Of a DNA stretch of 64,000 nt, positions 17,596 to 26,244 are shown one piece after another. Origin of the DNA: Bacillus safensis (GTDB taxonomy: Bacteria; Bacillota; Bacilli; Bacillales; Bacillaceae); contig BSBG01000008.1 in NCBI GenBank assembly GCA_030159235.1, positions 48,737 through 112,736 of the forward strand, read 5' to 3'. Position 1 is the first letter of the stretch. Every line of letters begins with the position of its first letter. The notes beneath the pieces were generated by a model. It was not told the origin of the DNA, searched no databases, and saw only the letters and a list, made by a program, of their open reading frames with translations. The position numbers were made by a program, and so were the translations under genes.

Positions 17596-17646
17596 GATAA
17601 CAACTCCTAAATAAATGTTTTAATATTCGTTTATACGCAATTAAAA

Positions 17647-17675
17647 ACTATATCACAGAAAGGTCAGTTACGCAA
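17647..17675 (-). promoter_or_regulatory. sigma-A promoter of yugI
   Basis: Minus strand: TTGCGT (17670-17675), 17-bp spacer, TATAGT (17647-17652), about 52 bp before the yugI start. Confidence 0.65.
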
Positions 17676-17709
17676 AATATTTTTTAAATGGGTTTAGATC
17701 AGTTCAAAA

Positions 17710-17751
17710 GGGGGAATACCTGAAAACAAGAATGCTTTCTAGTATTCCCCC
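17710..17751. other. 10-bp perfect inverted repeat between yugI and alaT
   Basis: GGGGGAATAC (17710-17719) and GTATTCCCCC (17742-17751) pair perfectly around 22 nt. On the minus strand it is followed only by TTTT, so it may be the alaT terminator. On the plus strand it lies 10 nt before a second, terminator-like hairpin. Confidence 0.6.
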
Positions 17752-17761
17752 CTAATTTGTG

Positions 17762-17796
17762 AGGCATGAGTCCATCTGGATTGATGCCTTTTTTTA
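17762..17796 (+). terminator. plus-strand intrinsic terminator without an upstream plus-strand gene
   Basis: Hairpin AGGCAT(GA)GTCCA-tc-TGGAT(TG)ATGCCT followed by T7 on the plus strand only. The nearest plus-strand gene upstream (yuzA) already ends in its own terminator at 17205. Confidence 0.6.
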
Positions 17797-18987
17797 TTTT
17801 AAGATGGCAGATGCTTCTTCCTTCATTTGTCGATCCTTCAAAAATCGCTGAATTCTTGAAAGTGATTCCTGAAGATGGTCAAGTGATGAAGCATATGAAC
17901 AACGAATGTGACCTTCACCGCTCGGGCCGAATACATTCCCAGGGACAACGGCCACTTTTTCGCTGATGAGCAGTTCCTCAGCAAATTGTTCTGACGTCAT
18001 GCCCGTGCTTTTAATCGATGGGAACGCATAAAACGCTCCGTTGGGCTGGTGGCATGCGAGCCCCAATTCATTCAGGGAGCCAACAAATAAATTACGGCGC
18101 CTTCTGTAGCTTTTCTTCATTTTCTCTACATCTTCAAGTCCATTTTTCAATGCTTCTTCTGCCGCATATTGTGCCATCGCGGGCGCGCACATCATAGAAT
18201 ATTGATGTATTTTCAGCATGGCATCACGCAGTACAGGTGGTGCTGCCACATATCCTAAGCGCCAACCTGTCATGGCAAATCCTTTAGAGAATCCTGAAAT
18301 CAAGATCGTTCTTTCCTTCATATCTGGAATCGCCGCCACACTTGTAAAAGCTTCATCGTACGTCAGCTCTGCATAAATCTCATCCGTAATAATCAGCAGG
18401 TCATGCTCTTTCGCAAATTGAGCAATATCTTCAAGCTCTTCCTTTGAATAAACAGATCCAGTTGGATTTGATGGAGAACAAAGTAAGATGGCTTTTGTTT
18501 TTGGCGTCAGCTTCGTGCGAAGATCAGCAGAATCCGCTTTGAAATCTTTTTCAGCGGATGTACTTAAATAGACAGGCACTCCGCCTGCAAGTGTCGTAAG
18601 CGCCCCGTACGCAACGAAACAAGGCTCTGGAATAATGACTTCATCCCCGCTGTTTAAAATCGCACGAAAGGCCAAATCAAGTGCTTGGCTTCCGCCAACT
18701 GTGATAATGAGTTCTTCTTCAGGACTGTAGTCAATGTGAAACCGCTTATATAAATAATGGCTCAGTTCATTTCGCAACGAGATCAGCCCTGCATTCGCCG
18801 TATAAGAAGTCAGCCCTTGTTCTAATGACATAATACTTGCTTCTCTCACATTCCAAGCTGTCACGAAATCCGGCTCGCCGACACCAAGGGAGATGACCCC
18901 TTCCATTGTGGCTGCCAAATCAAAGAATTTTCGAATACCTGACGGCTGAATGCTTTGTACCGTTTCAGATAAATAAGACTTTTTCAT
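17794..18987 (-). CDS. alaT: AlaT (YugH), class I alanine-type aminotransferase
   Basis: A 397-residue PLP aminotransferase of fold type I, involved in alanine metabolism in B. subtilis. Family motifs include GVGEPDF (about 35), SLRNEL, AILLCSPSNPTGSVYSKEEL (about 170), IITDEIYAELTYD (about 200) and the PLP lysine in ILISGFSKGFAMTGWRLGYV (about 235). It starts immediately after the alaR stop (TAA then ATG), so the two are translationally coupled. No T-rich terminator is evident except the weak hairpin at 17710-17751. Confidence 0.94.
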   Translation of the reverse strand: MKKSYLSETVQSIQPSGIRKFFDLAATMEGVISLGVGEPDFVTAWNVREASIMSLEQGLTSYTANAGLISLRNELSHYLYKRFHIDYSPEEELIITVGGSQALDLAFRAILNSGDEVIIPEPCFVAYGALTTLAGGVPVYLSTSAEKDFKADSADLRTKLTPKTKAILLCSPSNPTGSVYSKEELEDIAQFAKEHDLLIITDEIYAELTYDEAFTSVAAIPDMKERTILISGFSKGFAMTGWRLGYVAAPPVLRDAMLKIHQYSMMCAPAMAQYAAEEALKNGLEDVEKMKKSYRRRRNLFVGSLNELGLACHQPNGAFYAFPSIKSTGMTSEQFAEELLISEKVAVVPGNVFGPSGEGHIRCSYASSLDHLQESLSRIQRFLKDRQMKEEASAILK

Positions 18988-19488
18988 TTAAGGAGACACC
19001 ACGATTCTTTTATCATCGTCTCCTGTTTCAAACACTTTCCCATCGTGTTTATATCTCTTTAAAATAAAGTGGGTAGTTGTTGAAACAACGGAATCAAGTG
19101 TCGATAATTTTTCTGATACGAAGCGGGCAATATCAGACATAGATCTTCCGCGGATCACAACGGATAAATCATACACGCCTGACATGAGATAGACAGACTC
19201 CACTTCCTGAAAGCGATAAATACGTTCAGCAATTTCATCAAATCCGACGCCTCTTTTTGGTGTCACTTTTACATCAATCATCGCCGTAACGCCTTCGTGC
19301 CCATCCACTTTACGCCAGTCAATCATGGTTGAATAATCAATAATGACTTTTTGATCTTCAAGCTTTTGAATAATGGATTCGGCTTCTTCTGTTGTCACGC
19401 CTGCCATTTTTGCAATTGTATTTAAATCGGCACGGCTGTTTTCATCTAAAATCTCTAATATTTCAGTTTCTTTTTCTGTTAGTTTCAT
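18988..19488 (-). CDS. alaR: AlaR (YugG), Lrp/AsnC-family regulator
   Basis: A 166-residue regulator. N-terminal helix-turn-helix (about 5-55; LTEKETEILEILDENSRADLNTIA, then GVTTEEAESIIQKLE) and a C-terminal RAM/AsnC ligand domain (about 70-150; VESVYLMSGVYDLSVVIRGRS). Transcriptional activator of alaRT in B. subtilis. Directly adjacent to alaT. Strong extended -10 promoter at 19540-19568. Confidence 0.94.
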   Translation of the reverse strand: MKLTEKETEILEILDENSRADLNTIAKMAGVTTEEAESIIQKLEDQKVIIDYSTMIDWRKVDGHEGVTAMIDVKVTPKRGVGFDEIAERIYRFQEVESVYLMSGVYDLSVVIRGRSMSDIARFVSEKLSTLDSVVSTTTHFILKRYKHDGKVFETGDDDKRIVVSP

Positions 19489-19539
19489 TTGATTTTACAC
19501 CTCAGATTATAAAAGCTAGTTTTAAAAAATCTTCTGAAC

Positions 19540-19568
19540 ATTATAGCACGTTTTTCCCATTATGCTAA
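19540..19568 (-). promoter_or_regulatory. sigma-A promoter of alaRT
   Basis: Minus strand: TTAGCA (19563-19568), 17-bp spacer, TATAAT (19540-19545), with TGC directly before the -10 (extended -10). Confidence 0.7.
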
Positions 19569-19663
19569 GCAGGGAAAAGATTCTAATCGTAGATTAAAAT
19601 CCACATTTTAGGTTACAATACAGTCACCTAACAGAGAGAGTATCAAGTATCGGAGTGATGAGT

Positions 19664-20488
19664 GTGGACATTGTTCAGCCAGCTTATATGAAAAGTACAT
19701 TCGGTTTAGATATCTATTACGAGCACTATCCAAATGAGGGAAAGAAGACATTGATCTTAATTCACGGTCTCTTCTCTTCTACCTTTAGCTATCGAAAACT
19801 CATCCCGCTTCTGAAACAGGACTTCAACTTAATTGCCATTGATCTTCCGCCATTTGGACAGTCCGAGAAGTCGAATACGTTTATTTACAGCTATCGCAAC
19901 ATGGGCAAGATCATTATTGAGCTAGCTGGTTATTTGCAGATTCAGCATGCGATTCTAGTGGGTCATTCAATGGGTGGACAGATCGCCTTATACGCTGCTT
20001 CTGAACGGCCAGACCTATTTGAAAAGGCGGTTCTTTTATGCAGTTCTGGATATTTGAATAAGTCAAAAAGATCACTTGTTTACAGCACATATATTCCTTA
20101 TTTTTATCTCTATCTAAAAAGAAAGCTTTTAAAGCAAGGCATTATGAAAAATTTAACGGCTGTTGTGCATGATCATTCCATCATCGATCAAGAGATGGTG
20201 GACGGATATTTAAAACCCTTTTCAGATGATCAAATCTTTCGTGGGATATTTCGTCTGATTCGGCACCGGGAAGGAGATTTGACCTCGGATGTTCTAAAGA
20301 AACTGGAAACACCCGTACTGCTCATTTGGGGCGAAGAAGATCGAATCATTCCCCTTCAAATAGGCGAGAGGCTGCATAAAGATCTGCCAAATTCGACTTT
20401 ACATGCATTAAAAAAAACCGGGCACCTCATTCCTGAGGAAAATCCGGTCTTTGTGTCTGATCAAATCGGACATTTCAGCTTGTCTTAG
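19664..20488 (+). CDS. yugF: YugF, alpha/beta hydrolase
   Basis: About 274 residues with an alpha/beta hydrolase fold: oxyanion region LILIHGLFSS (about 30), nucleophile elbow VGHSMGGQ (Ser about 100), acid in LLIWGEEDRIIP (about 225) and histidine in KTGHLIPEENP (about 253). GTG 19664 was chosen because GGAG lies 8 bases upstream. The ATG at 19658 and GTG at 19655 are too close to that site. Convergent with yugE, overlapping by four bases. Substrate unknown. Confidence 0.9.
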   Translation: MDIVQPAYMKSTFGLDIYYEHYPNEGKKTLILIHGLFSSTFSYRKLIPLLKQDFNLIAIDLPPFGQSEKSNTFIYSYRNMGKIIIELAGYLQIQHAILVGHSMGGQIALYAASERPDLFEKAVLLCSSGYLNKSKRSLVYSTYIPYFYLYLKRKLLKQGIMKNLTAVVHDHSIIDQEMVDGYLKPFSDDQIFRGIFRLIRHREGDLTSDVLKKLETPVLLIWGEEDRIIPLQIGERLHKDLPNSTLHALKKTGHLIPEENPVFVSDQIGHFSLS

Positions 20489-20745
20489 CGTGAGCAGGAG
20501 CTGCTGTCTCGTATGATAAAAAGCTGATTCGCTGTATGCTGGCAGCTCTCTATCGGAAGAAGCTGTTCAAATGAGTGATGGTAGATGGCTTGAATCTCTT
20601 TTGCTAAAGATAACGGGTCTTCTGCGTCGTATAGTGCACTGATGACGTCAGCAGGCTCCGTTTCATAAAAGTCCTCTCCATAATGAAAAGGGTCCCATGC
20701 CTTGATGAATTGAATCATCTCTTCTACAGCTTGACTATCTTTCAT
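20485..20745 (-). CDS. yugE: YugE, DUF1871 family protein
   Basis: An 86-residue acidic, helical protein (EEMIQFIKAWDPFHYGEDFYETEPADVISALYDAEDPLSLAKEIQAIYHHSF), the same length as B. subtilis YugE. GGTGAT lies before ATG 20745; a GTG three codons upstream is an alternative. No catalytic motif is visible; function unknown. Confidence 0.88.
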   Translation of the reverse strand: MKDSQAVEEMIQFIKAWDPFHYGEDFYETEPADVISALYDAEDPLSLAKEIQAIYHHSFEQLLPIESCQHTANQLFIIRDSSSCSR

Positions 20746-20828
20746 CGGTATCACCGCTTATAATAAATTTTGTGATGTTTATTTTAGCACAACCAGTATT
20801 GGTTGAAAAACAGCTAGAGGTGGGTTTC

Positions 20829-22004
20829 ATGAATTTCGACGAACAGATCATACGTAAAGGTTCAAAATCAGTGAAATGGGATCAGGCAGAATCTTTGTTC
20901 CTAACAACGGATGCCCTCCCAATGTGGGTGGCCGATATGGATTTTAAAGCGCCGCAGGTCGTCCTTGATGCTTTGAAAGAACGATTAGATCATGGCGTAT
21001 TCGGCTATGCATTTCAAGATCAGGATACGCAGCAGGCTGTGGCTGAATGGCTCAAAAGAAGACATGGATGGACGATTCAGACAGATGCCGTCACCTTCAC
21101 ACCAGGCATCGTAACAGCACTTAGTTTTGCTGTACAAGCCTTTACAGCACCAAATGACGAAGTGGTCATACAGTCACCAGTATATACGCCTTTTTATCAA
21201 ATGATTGAGCGAAATGGACGTACAGTCTCAACTAATCCTTTAAAAATAGAAAACAACCGCTATATCATGGATTTTGATGATTTAGAGAAAAAACTGAGCA
21301 GACCACAAGCGAAGCTCATGTTCCTATGCCATCCGCATAATCCGTCCGGAAGAGCTTGGACAAAAGAGGAATTAAAGCGAGTCGGAGACCTCTGTGTTAA
21401 GCATGGTGTCACGGTCGTATCAGATGAGATTCATTCAGATTTAATGCTTTACGGGAAGCCACATGTGCCTTTCGCCAGTCTTTCTGACGACATCGCACAG
21501 ATCACGGTGACATGTATTGCCCCAAGTAAAACATTTAATTTAGCTGGGCTCCAGGCTTCTGCCATTATCATTTCAGATGAAGAAAAAAGAACCCTTTTCA
21601 ACAATGAATTACAAAGAAACGGACTGTCCAAACTGAATGCATTTGCGATTCCTGCGATGGAAGCAGCATACCGCCACGGGGATGAATGGCTCGATGCCCT
21701 TGTTCTATATCTAGAAAGCAATTTGAAGACAGCGATGGACTATATTGACGAATATCTTCCAAATATGCGTTATATGAAACCAGATGCTTCTTATCTATTG
21801 TGGCTGGACATTCAAGACTATCAATTCAGTCAAGCAGAATTGAAGCGAAATCTGCTGAAAAAGGGGAAAGTGATACTAGAGCTTGGACACGTGTATGGAC
21901 AAGAAGGAGACGGGTTTATTCGAATGAATCTCGGCTGCCCTGCTTCAACAGTCAAAGAAGGGCTAAAACGACTTCATCAAGCATTCACACTACCAACTGA
22001 ATAA
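20829..22004 (+). CDS. patB: PatB, cystathionine beta-lyase / C-S lyase
   Basis: A 391-residue MalY/PatB-type PLP enzyme that cleaves the C-S bond of cystathionine and cysteine conjugates, giving thiol, pyruvate and ammonia. Motifs: ALPMWVADMDF (about 30), CHPHNPSGRAWTKEEL (about 170), VVSDEIHSDLMLYG (about 200) and the PLP lysine in APSKTFNLAGLQ (about 235). ATG 20829 follows AGAGGTGGG. The longer open frame from 20772 has no ribosome site. Confidence 0.94.
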   Translation: MNFDEQIIRKGSKSVKWDQAESLFLTTDALPMWVADMDFKAPQVVLDALKERLDHGVFGYAFQDQDTQQAVAEWLKRRHGWTIQTDAVTFTPGIVTALSFAVQAFTAPNDEVVIQSPVYTPFYQMIERNGRTVSTNPLKIENNRYIMDFDDLEKKLSRPQAKLMFLCHPHNPSGRAWTKEELKRVGDLCVKHGVTVVSDEIHSDLMLYGKPHVPFASLSDDIAQITVTCIAPSKTFNLAGLQASAIIISDEEKRTLFNNELQRNGLSKLNAFAIPAMEAAYRHGDEWLDALVLYLESNLKTAMDYIDEYLPNMRYMKPDASYLLWLDIQDYQFSQAELKRNLLKKGKVILELGHVYGQEGDGFIRMNLGCPASTVKEGLKRLHQAFTLPTE

Positions 22005-22014
22005 GACCTATACA

Positions 22015-22047
22015 ATAAAAAGAACATCCTAACGGGTGTTCTTTTTA
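22015..22047 (+). terminator. terminator of patB
   Basis: Hairpin AAAAAGAACATCC-taac-GGGTGTTCTTTTT directly after the stop. Confidence 0.75.
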
Positions 22048-22091
22048 AAGAAAAAAACCCTCCTTTTAGCATATCTACTTTGTACATGAAA

Positions 22092-22100
22092 TGATATAAT
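22092..22100 (+). promoter_or_regulatory. extended -10 promoter of kinB
   Basis: TGATATAAT (22092-22100) contains TATAAT with TG one base upstream, 37 bp before the kinB start. No good -35 is seen, as is usual for extended -10 promoters. Confidence 0.55.
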
Positions 22101-22137
22101 GAGAGGAATTACAATTATTTACGAGGAGAGCATATAT

Positions 22138-23430
22138 ATGGAAATGTTCAAGGATTTTCTGCTCCATTTATCTTTTATTCTATTTCCAATCTTTTTATAT
22201 CATGCGCTATGGCTAAGCCGAACCCCTGCACATTTCCCAAAAACGAATAAACTGCTTATCACAATATTTGCATCCATCTCTTCAGCACTATGTATTATGT
22301 ATCCAGTTGGTTCGATTTTAGATTTGCAGACTGGGCTTCAATCCATTCCCCTTGTACTTGCTATTTTATACGGAGGATACACAGTTGGGATTGTTGCCAT
22401 CTTGATAAGTTCTGTTGTCAAATTCGTGATGTATGGATCTTTCTTATGGGTTGGGCTCGTTGTTGCCCCAATTTACTTTTTCATCCCGTTCCTGTTCTAC
22501 CGAAAATGGCGTCAATATTCAAAGCTGAAAAAGCTGACTTACGGAGTGCTTATCGGTTTATCTAAAGGATTCTTTATTTACATTGGACTGCTTACGGTCA
22601 GCTTAATGGAATATAGCCCAGCTTTTATTATGCAGCAAAAGTTCCTTGAGTTATTTTTCTCAACTCTTTACTACATATTCTTTCTTGTGCTCAGTATCTA
22701 TTCCATTGAATTCATCAAAGAAAATGCGCAAATGAGAACACAGCTCGTCCAGTCAGAAAAGCTGACCATTGTGAGTGAACTCGCTGCAAGTGTCGCCCAC
22801 GAAGTACGCAATCCGCTGACAGTTGTGAGAGGCTTTATTCAATTGCTCTTTTCGAGTGACAATGCAAAAGAGCCGCCTGCCAATAAAGATTATAAAAATC
22901 TCGTTCTGTCCGAGTTAGACCGGGCGCAGGACATTATCACAAGTTATCTTGACATTGCGAAACAAAACTATTATCAAATTGAATCTCTCAATCTATCTAA
23001 ATTACTTGAGGAATGTGCATCACTAATGACATCCTATGCGAATTTTAAATCGGTCACGGTTCATCAATCCATTGAACCACACTTATACATTCAAGGTGAC
23101 GTAACGAAGATCAAGCAGGTCATGATTAATTTAATCAAAAATGCAATTGAAGCAGCCCCCGATCATGAAGGGAAAATTGAACTTTTTGCTTCAAAAGAAA
23201 ATCATAAAATTTGCCTTTGCTTCGTTGATAACGGTGTAGGTATGACAGAAAGCCAAATGAAAAAGCTTGGCGAACCATATTACACCTTGAAAAATAAAGG
23301 GACTGGACTTGGGCTGACAGTGACTTTTTCTATCATTGAAAATCACCATGGAACCATTCGGTTCAAAAGCTCACTGCAGTCTGGTACAACTGTCACCGTG
23401 AAGTTTCCTGAAGACACAAGAAGAAAATGA
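22138..23430 (+). CDS. kinB: KinB, sporulation sensor histidine kinase
   Basis: A 430-residue histidine kinase that phosphorylates Spo0F to start sporulation. Six hydrophobic segments occupy about residues 5-200. Then come the HisKA phospho-acceptor H-box SVAHEVRNPLTVVRGF (His about 222), the N-box NLIKNAIEAAPDHEGKI (about 340) and G-boxes FVDNGVGM and GTGLGLTVTFSIIENH (about 365-405). GAGGAGAG precedes ATG 22138. In B. subtilis kinB and kapB form an operon. Here a small gene on the opposite strand lies between them. Confidence 0.95.
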   Translation: MEMFKDFLLHLSFILFPIFLYHALWLSRTPAHFPKTNKLLITIFASISSALCIMYPVGSILDLQTGLQSIPLVLAILYGGYTVGIVAILISSVVKFVMYGSFLWVGLVVAPIYFFIPFLFYRKWRQYSKLKKLTYGVLIGLSKGFFIYIGLLTVSLMEYSPAFIMQQKFLELFFSTLYYIFFLVLSIYSIEFIKENAQMRTQLVQSEKLTIVSELAASVAHEVRNPLTVVRGFIQLLFSSDNAKEPPANKDYKNLVLSELDRAQDIITSYLDIAKQNYYQIESLNLSKLLEECASLMTSYANFKSVTVHQSIEPHLYIQGDVTKIKQVMINLIKNAIEAAPDHEGKIELFASKENHKICLCFVDNGVGMTESQMKKLGEPYYTLKNKGTGLGLTVTFSIIENHHGTIRFKSSLQSGTTVTVKFPEDTRRK

Positions 23431-23610
23431 TCAATCCATTTTTTTTGTTCTTTTTTCATCTATCCGCTCCTGCTTCTTAGACGCACGAATGATGAGACGA
23501 AAGCAAATAAAAGCAGCAAGAAAGAAAATCACCGTGGTGATGGCTGCTGGAATGTACTCCCTTTTATCTTCAGGAAAATACAGTAGAAAAAGTGCGATGA
23601 ACGACAGCAT
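23431..23610 (-). CDS. small membrane protein between kinB and kapB, 59 residues
   Basis: Runs opposite to kinB and kapB. Two hydrophobic segments (residues 1-13, MLSFIALFLLYFP, and about 21-42, AAITTVIFFLAAFICFRLIIRA) and a strongly basic tail (KKQERIDEKRTKKMD). A GGGGGGA ribosome site precedes ATG 23610. A frame open further upstream overlaps kapB and is not believed. The stop abuts the kinB stop. Unknown function; not recognised from B. subtilis at this place. Confidence 0.72.
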   Translation of the reverse strand: MLSFIALFLLYFPEDKREYIPAAITTVIFFLAAFICFRLIIRASKKQERIDEKRTKKMD

Positions 23611-23700
23611 TCGCCATTCCCCCCTTTGCTCGTTTACTTCACTATATTGGCTAAAAAAAATGAAATACCTTCCTATGAGAAGGAAATGGAGGAATTTCAC

Positions 23701-24093
23701 ATGACAGACATTCAGATTGGGCAAGTTGTGAAAGGTTTTTACAAAACAGGTGTTTACATTGGGGAGGTGACAGCAGTAAAACCATCGACCTATCTCGTTC
23801 AAGTAAAAGCGGTTCTGACTCATCCCACTCAAGGCGACCTGCACCACCCAAAAGACGCAGACGTGCCTTTTTTCCAGGAGAGACGGGCTTTGGCCTATAG
23901 AGAACAGACGAATATCCCTCATCATATGGTGAAGCCTTATGATGGCAGCATACCTGATTATCAAGTGTCACTGAAAGAGGCTGTAGATAAATTGAGACAA
24001 ACGCTCCGAGCGGATGATTCCAAATGGGCCGAAAAATCAAGAGCATGCCTATCTTCTCTCGAAAAAGATTATTTCCCAGAAGACGCCCGCTAA
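23701..24093 (+). CDS. kapB: KapB, kinase-associated protein B
   Basis: A 130-residue protein required for KinB-dependent signalling to the phosphorelay in B. subtilis. The N-terminal part is a beta-rich SH3-like domain (IGQVVKGFYKTGVYIGEVTAVKPSTYLVQVKAVLTHPTQGDLHHP) and the C-terminal half is helical. No lipobox is seen despite the old 'lipoprotein' name. GGAGGAATTTCAC precedes ATG 23701. The stop overlaps convergent kapD by four bases. Confidence 0.92.
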   Translation: MTDIQIGQVVKGFYKTGVYIGEVTAVKPSTYLVQVKAVLTHPTQGDLHHPKDADVPFFQERRALAYREQTNIPHHMVKPYDGSIPDYQVSLKEAVDKLRQTLRADDSKWAEKSRACLSSLEKDYFPEDAR

Positions 24094-24716
24094 TCAGCCG
24101 AATCAAAAAAATGTGAGAAGTCGATAAGCTCACCAATTTTCGTTGTTTGCGGATTTTCCACATAGGCTCTGTCTTTTTCAAAAAGGGTTAACAGCTGATA
24201 AGTCGTCATCGCATCATCGAGTGCTTTATGATGCTTACCAGCTCCTTCACTGCCGTATTCCTTTGCCGCTTTTCGAAGCCCTGTCAGGGTGCGGTCACCA
24301 AAAAAGGTTTTATATTCAAAGGCTAGATCCCTCAGCTTCCCCTTAAAAGGAAAAGCAATGTGATTGAACATACAGTTTTGCTTTAATACCTTCATGTCCA
24401 TATTGCCCCACGTAATAATCTCACAATTCTCTCCCCCATCAAATGACACGAGCTTCTCAATAAACGCCTCAAATGAAATCCCGCTCTCTACATCCTGCTG
24501 CGTAATGCCAAGAAACGATTTACAGCGCTTCGTCAGCTTCGGGAACTTTTTCGGTTTGACGTAGCTAGAGAATGTGTCTATGATCGTTTCATCTACTGCT
24601 TTCACTACCCCAGCTTCAATAATTTCAGGAAAAAAATTTTGTGGATGATATTTCCCATCAGGCATTGTAAATTCAAAATCGACCACAAGCACCGTCTTCT
24701 GTTCCACCAGTCTCAC
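24090..24716 (-). CDS. kapD: KapD, DEDDh exonuclease-like sporulation inhibitor
   Basis: A 208-residue 3'-5' exonuclease fold of the DnaQ/ERI-1 type. Exo I is visible as VVDFEFTMP (Asp and Glu, about 12-14), Exo II as ITWGNMDMKVLKQN (about 98) and Exo III as HHKALDDAMTTYQL (about 163). B. subtilis KapD inhibits the KinA pathway to sporulation. It converges with kapB and is divergent from the MFS gene. Confidence 0.92.
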   Translation of the reverse strand: MRLVEQKTVLVVDFEFTMPDGKYHPQNFFPEIIEAGVVKAVDETIIDTFSSYVKPKKFPKLTKRCKSFLGITQQDVESGISFEAFIEKLVSFDGGENCEIITWGNMDMKVLKQNCMFNHIAFPFKGKLRDLAFEYKTFFGDRTLTGLRKAAKEYGSEGAGKHHKALDDAMTTYQLLTLFEKDRAYVENPQTTKIGELIDFSHFFDSAD

Positions 24717-24886
24717 CTCACTTTCTCGTCAGTTTTTCATCCTGATACTATTATATTAAGACGGACCTTGAAATCACTTCATTTTCGTGAAAATAATGCA
24801 GATTCACTATGCCCAACCTATTCATCTGATGAAAGATCGCTTATTTTCCTTTATAATTATTAAGGAACACGAAATAATTAAAGAAG

Positions 24887-26104
24887 GTGGTCTCTATCAC
24901 AAACAGAAAGAAAAACTTGTACATCATGTGGTTTGTGAACTTTTTTGTATCTGCCAGCATTACAATGATCGTCCCTTTTTTATCACTTTACATAGAGTCT
25001 CTAGATAGCAGCTATTCAAATGAATTTGTTCAAAGATGGAGCGGCTATGTCTTTGGGGTGACGTTTTTGACGGCCTTCCTGATCTCTCCGATTTGGGGGC
25101 GGATTGGTGACCGGCATGGCTATAAAAAGATTTTATTAATAAACGGTATTGGAATTGCAACGAGTATTTTATTAATGGGGCTTGTGCACACCGTGTATCA
25201 GCTATTCGCACTAAGGCTCTTTATGGGGCTTGTCACAGGCTTCATCTCGACTTCGATGGCACTGATTTCTGCACAGACTGAAAAGGCAACGGCTGGCAAA
25301 ACCCTTGGAACGATGCAAATGAGTAATGTCGCCGGTGGATTGTTTGGTCCATTAATGGGCGGATTCATGGCAGACAGCGTCGGATTCATTTATACGTTTT
25401 TCCTCACAGCGGCTGTCATTTATGTGTCAGCGATTGTGATGATCTTCGGAGTGAAGGAACAGCCGATCCGATCAAAAGAAGCAAAGCGGGTATCTTACTC
25501 ACGAAAAGAAGTTCTTGTCCATATTTTCAAACAGCCTTTACTTGTGGTCACGATGCTTCTAACGTTTATTACACAGGTAGGAAACTTTAGTATTCAACCG
25601 CTGTTAGCTCTATATATTCACGATTTACATGGTCCGGTCAATCTCGCTTTTTATGCGGGGCTTGCGTTTTCTGCAACTGGACTTGGCAATTTGATGTTTA
25701 CGCGAAAATGGGGTGATCTTGGAGATCGAATTGGTCACGACAAGGTGCTGCTTGCCCTTCTCATCCTCTCCTCTATTTTATTCATCCCGCAAGCGATGGC
25801 GGATTCCTACGGGATGCTCGTCATTTTCCGTTTTCTATACGGGATGGCACTTGGCGGGATTATCCCGTGTACAACGGCGTATATACGAATTAAAGCACCT
25901 ACCTCTATGCAGGGAGAAGTGCTTGGGTACAATGTCAGTTTCCGCTTTCTCGGAAATGTCGTCGGTCCGGTGATTGGCGGCATTGTAGCGAGTCATTACG
26001 GGATTCCAGCTGTCTTTTATGTCACCGCCGGGATTTTTCTATTTGGTGCATTATTTCTATGGGCGGTCCGCTCTCATGCGAAGACAACAGAAAGGAGTGT
26101 CTGA
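24887..26104 (+). CDS. yuxJ: YuxJ, MFS multidrug-type exporter
   Basis: About 405 residues with twelve hydrophobic segments and the MFS motif A GRIGDRHGYKK between helices 2 and 3 (about 77-87), repeated as KWGDLGDRIGHDK in the second half (about 270). MdtG-like drug:H+ antiporter family. The only standard in-frame start near the first helix is GTG 24887, but the ribosome site AAGAAGGTGG overlaps it, so initiation a few codons later is possible. A TATAAT at 24852-24857 may be the -10. The terminator hairpin includes the stop codon. Confidence 0.9.
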   Translation: MVSITNRKKNLYIMWFVNFFVSASITMIVPFLSLYIESLDSSYSNEFVQRWSGYVFGVTFLTAFLISPIWGRIGDRHGYKKILLINGIGIATSILLMGLVHTVYQLFALRLFMGLVTGFISTSMALISAQTEKATAGKTLGTMQMSNVAGGLFGPLMGGFMADSVGFIYTFFLTAAVIYVSAIVMIFGVKEQPIRSKEAKRVSYSRKEVLVHIFKQPLLVVTMLLTFITQVGNFSIQPLLALYIHDLHGPVNLAFYAGLAFSATGLGNLMFTRKWGDLGDRIGHDKVLLALLILSSILFIPQAMADSYGMLVIFRFLYGMALGGIIPCTTAYIRIKAPTSMQGEVLGYNVSFRFLGNVVGPVIGGIVASHYGIPAVFYVTAGIFLFGALFLWAVRSHAKTTERSV

Positions 26105-26126
26105 TCATCATCAGATACTCTTTTTT
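26095..26126 (+). terminator. terminator of yuxJ
   Basis: Hairpin GAGTGTCTGAT-catc-ATCAGATACTC followed by T6. The yuxJ stop codon is inside the stem. Confidence 0.75.
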
Positions 26127-26182
26127 CTTGTGCAGAAGCTTTATTCACTAGACTTCACGCCCATTCCTTTCTAAAAATAACC

Positions 26183-26211
26183 TTCTCGTAATCGCAAAAG
26201 AATGGTACGAT
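26183..26211 (+). promoter_or_regulatory. promoter of pbpD (extended -10)
   Basis: TTCTCG (26183-26188), 17-bp spacer, TACGAT (26206-26211) preceded by TGG. The predicted transcript start lies past ATG 26212, which argues that pbpD begins at ATG 26245. Confidence 0.45.
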
Positions 26212-26244
26212 ATGGCTAGAAAATTGAAGAAAGTGAGTGACCTC

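Noticed and set aside
17640-17796. T-box leader
   Set aside because: No AGGGTGGNACCGCG-type T-box sequence on either strand, and the terminator points away from alaT and yugI.
23611-24181. Long minus-strand frames across kapB
   Set aside because: They are antisense to kapB, which has a clear ribosome site and family similarity. Only the last 59 codons (23431-23610) have their own ribosome site.
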